Positions 34,993 through 49,971 are shown, numbered from the stretch's first letter. The stretch: DNA of 64,000 nucleotides from Streptomyces bicolor (GCF_000719285.1 NZ_JOFS01000028.1:128968-192967); one strand, 5' to 3'. Numbers and translations are program-made. The notes: generated from the letters alone by a model not told the origin.

Positions 34993-35477
34993 ACGACGAC
35001 ATGCACGACGAAGTGACGGGCGATGGAGCCCCCGGCGACGACGGTGTCGACGTCGAGCTGCTGGAGGAGGAACTCCGTCAGGCCGCCGCCATCCTGGACC
35101 CCGTGCCGGCCCAGCTGCGGCAGATCGCTGTGGAGGCGTTCGCGCTGCACGACCTGGACGCCCGTATCGCCGAGTTGACGTTCGACTCGGTGGTGGACGC
35201 CATTCCGGTCAGGGGAGCGACGGACGTCCCCCGGATGCTGACCTTCCGCGCGGGCGAGGTGACCGTGGACGTGGAGGTGAGCGCGCAGGGCCTGATGGGG
35301 CAGGTGCTGCCACCCCAACAGGCGCGTATCGAGGTGCTCGGCGGCCCTCAGACGGCCTCGCCGGTCGTGGCCGACGACATGGGCCGCTTCACCAGCGCCG
35401 CACCGCCGAGCGGCCCCTTCGCCCTGCGGCTGCGCACCGGCGGCGAGGTCGTGGTCACGGAGTGGCTGCGGGCCTGA
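34989..35477 (+). CDS. Small protein translationally coupled to the sigma factor; candidate anti-sigma or protease substrate
   Basis: 162 aa, GTG 34989 overlapping the sigma stop by 4 nt, an arrangement typical of sigma/anti-sigma pairs. The N-terminus is acidic, then a helical segment (about residues 20-55, with LLEEELRQAAAI and AVEAFALHDLDARIAELTFDS). The second half, from RMLTFRAGEVTVDVEVSA to the C-terminus EVVVTEWLRA, alternates hydrophobic residues as in a beta-sandwich (carboxypeptidase-regulatory-like). No transmembrane helix or zinc-binding HxxxCxxC motif, so it is not a classical ZAS anti-sigma. A binding and cleavage role in the CHAT/S8 module is inference. Confidence 0.8.
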   Translation: MNDDMHDEVTGDGAPGDDGVDVELLEEELRQAAAILDPVPAQLRQIAVEAFALHDLDARIAELTFDSVVDAIPVRGATDVPRMLTFRAGEVTVDVEVSAQGLMGQVLPPQQARIEVLGGPQTASPVVADDMGRFTSAAPPSGPFALRLRTGGEVVVTEWLRA

Positions 35478-35486
35478 CCCACCGGG

Positions 35487-36272
35487 TCAGCGTGCGACGG
35501 AATCCACCAGCGCCGCCAACGCCCGCGCGAGCCGGGTGAGTCCGGGACCGGCCGGGCCGCCCGGCTCCGCCATGTACGTGTCCCGGCGGATCTCGATCAT
35601 CAGGGCACCGACCCGGGGATCGCGGCCGTAGAACTCCAGCGGGACGTACGTGCCGCTGAACGGACTGTCCAGCCCCGTCTCCCCGCACGGGGCGAACGCC
35701 TCCCGGGCCGCGGCGAGCAGTTCGGGCGGCGTGTGGAACGAGTCGGTGCCCAGGCAGACCGGCGGGCGCGGGCCCTCGCCGTGCAGCTCGTAGGGGAGCC
35801 GGGCGGTCGGGTACGAGTGCACGTCGATGATCACGGCCCGGCCGGTGGCGGCGAGCCGGTCGGCCACAGCCTCCGTCATGGCCCTCGCGTACGGCCGGAA
35901 GTACCGCTCGATGAGCGGCTCGGGGTCGCTGTTCGCCGGCCGTAGGTCCGCGAGGTGCGTGGTGCGCGTGTAGACGGCACCCATGCCCACGGCCAGCATC
36001 TCCTCGCGTTCGTCCGGGAACCGCTCCGGATCGACGACGAGCCGCGAGAGCCGGTTGACGAACCGCCACGGGGGGCGCTGCGCTGACTTGGCCGACGTTT
36101 CCGCGAGGTCGGCGGTGTGGGCGTCGACGATGTGGTCCAGCTCGCGTTCCAGGGCGGTGTCGTCCAGGACGATGCCGGTGCGTACGTCGGGTGGTATCTC
36201 GCGTGAAGAGTGCGGTATGTGCAGGATCACGGGGGAGTCGGGCGCGCCGGGGAGCAGTTCGAACGAGGGCAT
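35487..36272 (-). CDS. N-formylglutamate amidohydrolase family protein
   Basis: 261 aa from ATG 36272, with GGAG upstream. Signatures: SPVILHIPHSSREIP at the N-terminus (metal-binding His region), DAHTADLAE, AVIIDVHSYPT (metal Asp-x-His) and GALMIEIRRDTYM (acidic catalytic Glu region). The enzyme hydrolyses N-formyl-L-glutamate or related N-formyl/N-acyl amino acids, as in histidine degradation. No hut genes are visible, so it may act on another substrate. It ends 10 nt from the convergent small-protein gene. Confidence 0.88.
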   Translation of the reverse strand: MPSFELLPGAPDSPVILHIPHSSREIPPDVRTGIVLDDTALERELDHIVDAHTADLAETSAKSAQRPPWRFVNRLSRLVVDPERFPDEREEMLAVGMGAVYTRTTHLADLRPANSDPEPLIERYFRPYARAMTEAVADRLAATGRAVIIDVHSYPTARLPYELHGEGPRPPVCLGTDSFHTPPELLAAAREAFAPCGETGLDSPFSGTYVPLEFYGRDPRVGALMIEIRRDTYMAEPGGPAGPGLTRLARALAALVDSVAR

Positions 36273-36333
36273 CACGGTTGCTCCGGGGGTTGTCGGTTGT
36301 CTGCTGCGCCGTTGTGGCTGGTCGCGCCCGCGC

Positions 36334-36411
36334 GGCGGAGCCGCATATGGATACTGCCCCGCGCCCGTGAAAACAGGGCGCTGCACACCCCAGCCTCCAT
36401 ATGGCTCCGCC
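36334..36411. repeat. Large palindromic intergenic repeat downstream of icd
   Basis: Arms 36334-36351 (GGCGGAGCCGCATATGGA) and 36396-36411 (TCCATATGGCTCCGCC) form a near-perfect inverted repeat with a 2-nt bulge. The middle contains a second smaller palindrome-like region (GCCCCGCGCCCGTG..CAGGGCGC). GCGGAGCCGCATAT-type sequences recur between genes in many Streptomyces chromosomes. Here it lies 48 nt past the icd stop and could act as its terminator. Confidence 0.65.
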
Positions 36412-36458
36412 CCGGCCGGTACGCAACCGGTCGGGGCGGCAGCCTCAAAGCACCTGCG

Positions 36459-38878
<2,420 letters not shown>

Positions 38879-38926
38879 GATCCGGTGGCCGGCCTGACCA
38901 GCCGACCGCCCAAGCGAAAGCGGACC

Positions 38927-40504
38927 ATGAGATATCGCAGCAGAGTGACGGCCCCCGCGGCCGCCCTGATCGGCACGGCAGCGGCCCTGACCGCCGCCCC
39001 CTCCGCCCACGCCACACCGACGACGGGGACGTCGGCCGCCACGGCCTCCACCACCAAGTCCTACGGCACCCCGGGCCCCGAGACCCTCGGTGACCCGGTC
39101 TTCCCGGACCTCGGCAACGACGGCTACCGCGTCACCGCCTACCACCTCGACTTCACCTACGACGCCACGACACGACTGGTCGACGCCACCGCGACCCTGA
39201 AGATCCGCGCCACCCAGGCCCTGACCCGCTTCTCCCTCGACGCCCTCGGCCTCGACATCCGCGCCGTCCGCGTCGGCCGCCGAACGGCGACGTTCGAACA
39301 GGTGGGAGAGAAGCTGCGTATCACGCCCGCCCGGACCCTCCCGGCCAGGTCATGGGTCACCGTATGTGTCGAGTACTCGGCGGACCCGCGCCGCCAACTG
39401 CCGCACACCGGCTGGGTCGACACGCCGGACGGGTTCGCGGTCTGCTGCCAGCCGAACTCGGCGCACACCGTGTTCCCCTGCAACGACCATCCCTCCGACA
39501 AGGCGGGCTTCTCCTTCCGCCTCACCGTCCCGAAGGGCCTGCGCGGCGTCGCGACCGGCCTGCTCGTGCGCACCGAGAGCCTGGACGGCGACCGCACGGC
39601 GTACACGTACCGCTCCCGCGAGCCCATGGCCACCGAGCTGGTGCAGATCACGGTGGGCGACTACGTCGTCAAGCACCGGCAGGGACCGCACGGGCTCCCG
39701 CTGCGGGACGTCGTCCCGACCGCACGGGCCGAGGCCCTGGAACCGGCGCTCGCGCTGACGCCGGGGATCGTCGAATGGCTGGAGGCGCGGCTCGGGGCGT
39801 ACCCCTTCGAGACGTACGGACTGCTGCCCTGCAACTCCGACGCCCCGAACGCCTTCGACTTCACGGGCCTGGAGACCCAGACCCTCACCATCTACAAGCC
39901 GAACTTCCTGCTCCAGGAGGAGAAGAAGATCGGCTCGCACATGATGCACGAGCTGGTCCACTCCTACTTCGGCAACAGCGTCAGCCCCGCCACCTGGGCC
40001 GATCTGTGGCTGAACGAGGGCCACGCCGACTTCTACGGGCTCCTCTACCGATACGAGCGCGGCTGGCCGGACTCCCTGGGCATGACCACCCTGGAAGCCC
40101 GGATGAAGCACACCTACGCGCAAGGCGACCAGTGGCGCCACGACTCGGGGCCGGTGGCGGCGCCGAACGCGGTGAACCTGTTCGACGGCCAGCGCTATCT
40201 GGGCGGCGTCCTGGTCCTGTACGCACTGCGCAACCTCGTCGGCGAGGCTGCCTTCAGCGCCCTCGAGTGCGCCTTCCTCGCGCGGTACCGCAACTCCTCG
40301 GCGTCGACGGAGGACTACATCGCCGTCGCCTCGCACGTCACCGGCCAGGATCTTTCCGGGTTCCTTCGGGACTGGCTGTACGGCACGAAGACGCCGCGGA
40401 TGCCGGGGCACCCGGACTGGACGGTCACCCCGGTGAACCCGTCGCTCGTCGCACCGCACAGCCGAAGGGGCGGCCACTACCACGACAACTCGGCGACCCT
40501 CTAG
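38927..40504 (+). CDS. Secreted M1-family aminopeptidase
   Basis: 525 aa from ATG 38927 (AAGCGGA upstream; an alternative start 42 nt earlier lengthens the n-region). Sec signal peptide (MRYRSRVTAPAAALIG to PSAHA). N-terminal M1 saddle domain, the exopeptidase-type loop GLETQT in place of GAMEN, then the zinc motif HELVH (341-345) and the third ligand Glu364 in NEGHADF, giving HExxH-x18-E. An extracellular peptidase that trims peptides. The C-terminal helical domain is short. It is divergent from icd and convergent with the MscS gene. Confidence 0.9.
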   Translation: MRYRSRVTAPAAALIGTAAALTAAPSAHATPTTGTSAATASTTKSYGTPGPETLGDPVFPDLGNDGYRVTAYHLDFTYDATTRLVDATATLKIRATQALTRFSLDALGLDIRAVRVGRRTATFEQVGEKLRITPARTLPARSWVTVCVEYSADPRRQLPHTGWVDTPDGFAVCCQPNSAHTVFPCNDHPSDKAGFSFRLTVPKGLRGVATGLLVRTESLDGDRTAYTYRSREPMATELVQITVGDYVVKHRQGPHGLPLRDVVPTARAEALEPALALTPGIVEWLEARLGAYPFETYGLLPCNSDAPNAFDFTGLETQTLTIYKPNFLLQEEKKIGSHMMHELVHSYFGNSVSPATWADLWLNEGHADFYGLLYRYERGWPDSLGMTTLEARMKHTYAQGDQWRHDSGPVAAPNAVNLFDGQRYLGGVLVLYALRNLVGEAAFSALECAFLARYRNSSASTEDYIAVASHVTGQDLSGFLRDWLYGTKTPRMPGHPDWTVTPVNPSLVAPHSRRGGHYHDNSATL

Positions 40505-40542
40505 GGGCGCCCGGGCAGCCGTAGGCAGGAACGTCCCGTACG

Positions 40543-41637
40543 TCAGTCGAGGCGGGCGGAGACCACTTCGTCCGCCTCTTCGGGGCCGCGCTGCTGCGGT
40601 ATCGCCACCGAGCCCTGCTGGATCGCCACCGTCCGCGTGGGCGCCGGGATGCGGATGCCCTCCCGGCGGTAGCGCTTGTGCAGACGCTTGATGAACTCGT
40701 GCTTGATCCGGTACTGGTCGCTGAACTCGCCGACGCCCAGGATGACCGTGAAGCCGATCCGGGAGTCGCCGAAGGTGTGGAAGCGGATGATCGGCTCATG
40801 GTCGGGGAGCGCGCCCTCGACCTCGGTCATCACCTCGGCGATCACCTCGTTCGTCACCCGCTCGACGTGGTCGAGGTCGCTGTCGTAGGCGACGCCGACC
40901 TGGACCAGGATCGTCAACTCCTGCTCCGGGCGCATGAAGTTGGTCATGTTCGTCTTGGCGAGTTCCCCGTTGGGGATGACGATCAGGTTGTTGGAGAGGG
41001 CACGCACGGTCGTCTGACGCCAGTTGATGTCCTCGACATAGCCCTCCTCGCCGCTGCTCAGCCGGATGTAGTCGCCGGGCTGGACGGTCTTGGAGGCGAG
41101 GATGTGAATGCCCGCGAAGAGGTTGGCGAGCGTGTCCTGCAGCGCGAGCGCGACCGCCAGACCGCCGACTCCCAGGGCGGTGAGCAGCGGCGCAATGGAG
41201 ATGCCCAGCGTCTGGAGCACCACCAGGAAGCCGATGGCGAGGACCAGGATCCGGGTGATGTTGACGAAGATCGTGGCGGAGCCCGCGACACCGGGGCGGG
41301 ACTGGGTGACCGTCCGCATCAGCCCGGCGATCCCACGGGCCGCCGTCAGCGTCACGACGAAGATGAGCAGGACGGTCAGGGTCTGGTTGACGTTGTGCTG
41401 GACCGTTTTCGTCAGCGGCAGCGCCGCGCCCGCGGAGGCCGCGCCGCCGAGGAACGCCGCCCACGGCACCACGGTCCGCAGCACGTCCACGATGAGGTCG
41501 TCACCGCTCCAGCGGGTGCGGTCCGCGTGCTTGCCCAGCCAGCGCAGCAGCATCCGCAGCAGGAAGGCCGCCAGCAGCCCCGCCGCCAGCGCGATCCCGG
41601 CGATGACCAGGTCGTCCACGGTGAGCGCCCGCTTCAC
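40543..41637 (-). CDS. MscS-family mechanosensitive channel
   Basis: 364 aa from GTG 41637 with GGAGGTGACC upstream. Three to four membrane helices (starting VIAGIALAAGLLAAFLL), then the pore-lining TM3 ALGVGGLAVALALQDTLAN and the beta domain with GDYIRLSSGEEGYVEDINW, RQTTVRALSNNLIVIPNGEL. The C-terminal alpha/beta domain follows. Opens under hypo-osmotic membrane tension to release solutes. A long intergenic segment lies upstream. Confidence 0.93.
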   Translation of the reverse strand: MKRALTVDDLVIAGIALAAGLLAAFLLRMLLRWLGKHADRTRWSGDDLIVDVLRTVVPWAAFLGGAASAGAALPLTKTVQHNVNQTLTVLLIFVVTLTAARGIAGLMRTVTQSRPGVAGSATIFVNITRILVLAIGFLVVLQTLGISIAPLLTALGVGGLAVALALQDTLANLFAGIHILASKTVQPGDYIRLSSGEEGYVEDINWRQTTVRALSNNLIVIPNGELAKTNMTNFMRPEQELTILVQVGVAYDSDLDHVERVTNEVIAEVMTEVEGALPDHEPIIRFHTFGDSRIGFTVILGVGEFSDQYRIKHEFIKRLHKRYRREGIRIPAPTRTVAIQQGSVAIPQQRGPEEADEVVSARLD

Positions 41638-41989
41638 CGGTCACCTCCGGGGAGAAAAGCGGCGGCGAACCCCTTCGCCGACGGCCGGATGTGAAGTCTC
41701 GTCACGTTGTCACCTGCTCGATTCCGCGATGTGCCGTCGTGCCGGTCACCCCATCCCCCGAGACCGGCACGAGGGCTCATCCTGCCGTATCGGGTACACG
41801 TGTTCGTGCCGGGATCGTCGGACGGACGGCCTCATGGGTTGCTTTCGGGCATTCTCCCCGGAACTCCGTCTCCTCCGAGGGGCGAACGACCGCACGGCGG
41901 GGCTCGCTTGATGCGTGAGCGCCGCACGAGGGTCGCTCGCCTGCGCGCGCCCCGGCGGACGACCAGGGCAGCCCCCCGCGCGTACGGCC
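41638..41989. other. 352-bp intergenic region between the MscS gene and the crotonase gene
   Basis: No convincing gene. Overlapping short open frames lack ribosome-binding sites and codon-position bias. A perfect 11-bp inverted repeat (arms 41737-41747 and 41762-41772, CGTGCCGGTC/GACCGGCACG core, 14-nt loop) probably terminates the crotonase transcript or forms an mRNA structure upstream of the channel gene. The remainder shows no repeat or motif I can name. Confidence 0.5.
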
Positions 41990-42754
41990 TCAGAGATCCG
42001 TGAACGATCCGTGCCGCCCCGCACCCGAGGCGAACCGCGCGGCTCCCTCCAGGCTCTCCATCAACACACCCATGCCGTACCGGAGTTCACCGCGCATCGC
42101 GGCCACCTCGTCCAACCCCTCCTGGTCGAGCACGGACGCACGGTCGGCGCGCAGGCACGCCTGCGGGAACCGCGCGATCGTGGCGGCCAGTTCCTCCGCC
42201 TCGGCGCGGGCGCGTCCGTTCCGCACGACACGGTTGGCGAGCCCCATGTCGTAGGCCTCGGGCGCCGCGACCGGACGCCCGGTGAGGATCATGTCCAGCG
42301 CGCGGCTCGTGCCGATCAGCCGTGGCAGCCGTACCGTGCCGCCGTCGATGAGCGGTACGCCCCAGCGGCGGCAGAACACCCCGAAGACGGCGTCCTCCTC
42401 GGCCACCCGCAGATCGCACCACAGCGCCAGCTCGAGACCGCCGGCCACGGCGTGACCGGCGACCGCGGCGATCACCGGCTTCGACAGCCGCAGCCGCGTC
42501 GGCCCCATCGGGCCGTCACCGTCCACGGCGACCTTGTTGCCCCGCTCACCGCCGAGCGCCTTGAGATCGGCACCCGCGCAGAACGTGCCTCCCTCGCCCC
42601 ACAGCACCGCCACTCGCGCCTCGTCGTCCGCGTCGAACTCCCGGAAGACCTGGGCGAGTTCGGCGGCGGTCGGACCGTCGACCGCGTTGCGGACCTCGGG
42701 GCGGGAGAGGACGACGGTGGTGACGTGTCCCTGGCGCTCGACGCGGACCGGCAT
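41990..42754 (-). CDS. Enoyl-CoA hydratase/isomerase (crotonase) family protein
   Basis: 254 aa from ATG 42754. Crotonase fold: TFCAGADLKALGG (oxyanion-hole segment), PVIAAVAGHAVAGGLELALW (second oxyanion strand), and FGVFCRRWGVPLIDGGTVRL (catalytic region, with D rather than the usual E-G-G-x-x-E pair). Cytoplasmic; hydration or isomerisation of an acyl-CoA. Two GGTCA-N2-TGACC sites precede the gene and probably bind its regulator. It lies 76 nt downstream of a membrane-protein gene of the same strand. Confidence 0.9.
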   Translation of the reverse strand: MPVRVERQGHVTTVVLSRPEVRNAVDGPTAAELAQVFREFDADDEARVAVLWGEGGTFCAGADLKALGGERGNKVAVDGDGPMGPTRLRLSKPVIAAVAGHAVAGGLELALWCDLRVAEEDAVFGVFCRRWGVPLIDGGTVRLPRLIGTSRALDMILTGRPVAAPEAYDMGLANRVVRNGRARAEAEELAATIARFPQACLRADRASVLDQEGLDEVAAMRGELRYGMGVLMESLEGAARFASGAGRHGSFTDL

Positions 42755-42797
42755 GGCGGGGGTCCCTTCCGTGGGTCGGACCCCGTACGTTACTGAG

Positions 42798-42840
42798 CGG
42801 TCACATGACCGTCCACCGAGACCGAGCGGGTCAGATGACC
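42798..42840. promoter_or_regulatory. Two GGTCA-N2-TGACC operators spaced 30 bp, upstream of the crotonase gene
   Basis: CGGTCACATGACCG (42798-42811) and GGTCAGATGACC (42829-42840) share the same half-site. Their centres are 30 bp apart, about three helical turns. The second overlaps the stop codon of the UPF0104 gene. They are 44-86 nt upstream of the crotonase start. Confidence 0.65.
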
Positions 42841-43796
42841 TTCAGCCGCACGAGCGCCCCCAGGGTCAACGCCCCCGGCAGCAGCGGCAGCCACACCGTG
42901 ATGATCCGGTACGCCAGCACCACCGCCGTGGCCACCGCCACCGGCCCGCCCGCCGCCACCAGGGCCACTATCAGCGCGGCCTCGACGGAGCCGAGCCCGC
43001 CCGGCGTCGGCACGAGGGCGACGGCGACCGTCGCCGCCAGATACGCGAGCGCCATGTGGGCCGGCGGCACATCCAGCCCCAGCGCGAGCCCGACCAGGAC
43101 CAGCCCGGCCGCCTGGAGCGCCGGAAAGGCCAGCGAACCGCCCCACAACGCCAGCGCCCGGGACGGGCGGGTGTGCACCGAGCGGGCCTCGCCCAGCGCG
43201 GTGCGCAGGAACGACGCCACGGCGGCCCGCAGCCGTCGTACGAGTGCGAAGACGGCCACGACCAGGACCGCCGCCGCGCCGATGACCAGCAGCAGCGGGC
43301 CCCAGGACCCCTCCGGCAGGAGGGGGCCGAGCTGAAGCGCGTGCGGGAAGGCGATGAGCAGCGCGGCCAGCAGTCCCACCCGGGCCACGCTCTCCGCGAG
43401 CAGGTACAGCGCCAGCGCGGCCGAGGAACGGGCGAGCGGCAACCCGCACACCGTCATGAAGCGGAGGTTGACCGCGCTCGCCCCCAGCCCGGTGGGCAGC
43501 AGGTGGTTGGCCGAGCCCGCCGCGAACTGTGTGACGAGCAGCCGCAGCGCGGGCAGCCGGTCGATCACGGCGCCCTGCCGGGTCACCGCCGCCGCGACCC
43601 AGGTCAGGCAGGTGGCACCGGCCGCCGCGAGCAGCCACGGCCACTTGGCCGTCGCCAGATGGCCGATGCCCTCGGCGAGCACGGCCCGGTGCTGCACCGC
43701 GACCACGACGACGAGGGTGAGCGGGAGCAGGACCAGTATCTGGCGGAGCGGGACGCGCCGGAGCAGGCGTCCCGCGTGGAGTCGTACTGCGGTCAC
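42831..43796 (-). CDS. UPF0104/lysylphosphatidylglycerol-synthase-TM-like membrane protein
   Basis: 321 aa from GTG 43796. A multi-pass membrane protein (about 8 helices), with FAAGSANHLLPTGLGASAVN and VALVPTPGGLGSVEAALIVA, signatures of the UPF0104 / MprF-type flippase-like family. It lacks the soluble synthase domain. Proposed roles are lipid flipping or modification; not demonstrated here. It shares a divergent intergenic region with the ABC exporter gene. Confidence 0.85.
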   Translation of the reverse strand: MTAVRLHAGRLLRRVPLRQILVLLPLTLVVVVAVQHRAVLAEGIGHLATAKWPWLLAAAGATCLTWVAAAVTRQGAVIDRLPALRLLVTQFAAGSANHLLPTGLGASAVNLRFMTVCGLPLARSSAALALYLLAESVARVGLLAALLIAFPHALQLGPLLPEGSWGPLLLVIGAAAVLVVAVFALVRRLRAAVASFLRTALGEARSVHTRPSRALALWGGSLAFPALQAAGLVLVGLALGLDVPPAHMALAYLAATVAVALVPTPGGLGSVEAALIVALVAAGGPVAVATAVVLAYRIITVWLPLLPGALTLGALVRLKVI

Positions 43797-43927
43797 ATTC
43801 GAAGAGGTTTTCCGTGTCGCCACAACGGCGGGTTGCGGAAGTGGAGACGGCGGCTTACGGGAGGGCTGCGGGCGGCCACCGATCTTCGCGAAGCCGTTGA
43901 TACCGACCTCGACATCGGCACCATCCT

Positions 43928-43958
43928 TGACCTCAACATTGCTTGAGGTTCTACGTTC
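43928..43958 (+). promoter_or_regulatory. MerR/SoxR-like promoter with a 19-bp spacer, upstream of the ABC exporter
   Basis: TTGACC (43928-43933), exactly 19 bp, TACGTT (43953-43958). The spacer contains the dyad ACCTCAA-CATTGC-TTGAGGT (43931-43950). Elongated 19-bp spacers with such dyads are characteristic of MerR-family activators. Predicted transcription start is at or within a few bases of the ATG at 43965, so the mRNA would be leaderless. Confidence 0.75.
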
Positions 43959-43964
43959 CCTCTC

Positions 43965-45848
43965 ATGAGCATGGAAACCACCGCCTGGACCCAGTTGCAC
44001 AGCGTCATGAACGCCGAGCGGGAGCGCCGCCCCCTCGCCCGCTCGACGCTGCGCCGCATCGGCACGTTCGCCCGCCCGCACCGCCGCAGGATCGCGCTCT
44101 TCGTCGTGCTCGGGGTGATGACCGCGCTGCTCGCCGTCGCGACCCCCGTACTGGCCGGACGCGTCGTCGACGCGATCGTGACGCGTGGGGACGAGGGCAC
44201 CGTCGTACGTCTCGCCCTGCTGATCGCCCTGATCGCGGTGGCCGAGGCAGCGCTCGGGATCCTCGCCAGGCGGCTGTCGGCGACCCTCGGCGAGGGCCTC
44301 ATCCTCGATCTGCGGACGGCTGTGTTCGATCATGTGCAGCGCATGCCGGTCGCATTCTTCACACGCACTCGTACGGGGGCGCTCGTCTCCCGTCTCAACA
44401 ACGACGTGATCGGCGCCCAGCGCGCCTTCAGCAACACGCTGTCGGGAGTGGTCAGCAACCTGGTCACCCTGCTGCTCACCCTCGCCGTCATGCTCACCCT
44501 GTCCTGGCAGATCACCCTGCTCGCCCTCGTCCTGCTCCCGGTCTTCGTGATCCCGGCCCGGCGCATGGGGCATCGCATGGCCCGGATGCAGCGGGAGGCG
44601 GCCGCCCTCAACGCGGCGATGGGAACCCGTATGACCGAGCGCTTCTCGGCGCTCGGCGCCACCTTGGTCAAGCTCTTCGGGCGCCCGCAGGAGGAGTCCG
44701 AGGAGTTCGCGGCCCGCGCCCGCCGGGTCGCCGACATCGGCGTGCGGACGGCCACCGCCCAGTCGGTGTTCATCACCGCCCTCACCCTGGTGTCCGCGCT
44801 GGCCCTCGCCCTGGTCTACGGACTCGGCGGCTGGTTCGCCCTGCGCGGCACGCTGGAGCCGGGCGCGGTCGTCGCGCTGGCGCTCCTGCTGACCCGTATG
44901 TACGCGCCGCTGACCGCGCTCGCCGGCGCCCGCGTCGAGGTCATGAGCGCCCTGGTCAGCTTCGAGCGGGTCTTCGAGGTGCTCGACCTCAGGCCGCTCA
45001 TCGAGGAGAAGCCGGGCGCGAGGAAGGTACCCGAGGGCCCGGTATCGGTGGAGTTCGACAACGTCCGCTTCGGCTACCCGTCCGCCGACAAGGTCTCCCT
45101 CGCCTCCCTGGAGGAGGTCGCGACCCTCGACACGCGCGGCGGCGGCGACGTGCTGCACGGCATCTCCTTCCGTGCCGAGGCCGGCCAGACCGTCGCCCTG
45201 GTCGGCTCGTCCGGCGCGGGAAAGTCGACCGTCGCTCAACTCCTCCCACGGCTCTACGACGTCGACGAGGGCGCCGTACGCGTCGGCGGCGTCGACGTCC
45301 GCGACCTGAGCGCCGAGTCACTGCGCGGCACCCTCGGCATGGTCACCCAGGACGGCCACCTCTTCCACGACACCGTCCGCGCCAACCTCCTGCTGGCCCG
45401 CGCCGCCGCCACCGACGCCGAACTGTGGGACGCCCTGCGCCGCTCCCGCCTCGACGACCTCGTACGCTCCCTGCCCGACGGCCTCGACACGGTGGTCGGC
45501 GAGCGCGGCTACCGGCTCTCCGGCGGTGAACGCCAGCGCATGACCATCGCCCGGCTGCTGCTGGCCCGCCAGCGCGTCGTCATCCTCGACGAGGCCACCG
45601 CCCACCTGGACAACACCTCCGAGGCCGCCGTCCAGGAGGCGCTCGCCGAGGCGCTTCAGGGCAGGACCGCGGTCGTCATCGCCCACCGGCTGTCCACCGT
45701 GCGAACGGCGGACCTGATCCTGGTGGTCGAGGCCGGCCGGATCGTCGAGCGCGGTACGCACGAGGAGTTGCTGGCGGCCCGGGGGCGCTACGCCGAGCTG
45801 TACCGGACACAGTTCGAGGCCGTGCCGGACACGGTCCGAGCGGCTTGA
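43965..45848 (+). CDS. ABC exporter (fused transmembrane and ATPase domains)
   Basis: 627 aa from ATG 43965. The N-terminal ABC_membrane domain (six helices, residues about 45-330) is followed by the ATPase: Walker A VGSSGAGKST, signature LSGGERQR, Walker B VVILDEATAH, H-loop IAHRLST. The ATPase domain carries a small insertion (LASLEEVATLDTRGG) before Walker A. Efflux of a drug or lipid is likely; dimerisation is required. The MerR-type promoter suggests induction by a toxic compound. No MerR gene is in the window. Confidence 0.92.
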   Translation: MSMETTAWTQLHSVMNAERERRPLARSTLRRIGTFARPHRRRIALFVVLGVMTALLAVATPVLAGRVVDAIVTRGDEGTVVRLALLIALIAVAEAALGILARRLSATLGEGLILDLRTAVFDHVQRMPVAFFTRTRTGALVSRLNNDVIGAQRAFSNTLSGVVSNLVTLLLTLAVMLTLSWQITLLALVLLPVFVIPARRMGHRMARMQREAAALNAAMGTRMTERFSALGATLVKLFGRPQEESEEFAARARRVADIGVRTATAQSVFITALTLVSALALALVYGLGGWFALRGTLEPGAVVALALLLTRMYAPLTALAGARVEVMSALVSFERVFEVLDLRPLIEEKPGARKVPEGPVSVEFDNVRFGYPSADKVSLASLEEVATLDTRGGGDVLHGISFRAEAGQTVALVGSSGAGKSTVAQLLPRLYDVDEGAVRVGGVDVRDLSAESLRGTLGMVTQDGHLFHDTVRANLLLARAAATDAELWDALRRSRLDDLVRSLPDGLDTVVGERGYRLSGGERQRMTIARLLLARQRVVILDEATAHLDNTSEAAVQEALAEALQGRTAVVIAHRLSTVRTADLILVVEAGRIVERGTHEELLAARGRYAELYRTQFEAVPDTVRAA

Positions 45849-45872
45849 TTCGGCCAAGGTCGACGACCGTAG

Positions 45873-49946
<4,074 letters not shown>

Positions 49947-49971
49947 GCCGGAAGCACGGCGCCGCGGCCCC

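Noticed and set aside
41746..42024. Short frames in the 352-bp gap
   Set aside because: No ribosome-binding sites, no codon bias, and mutually overlapping on both strands.
43797..45239. N-terminal extension of the UPF0104 frame into the ABC exporter gene
   Set aside because: Antisense to the ABC exporter. A GTG start at 43796 matches the family's N-terminus.
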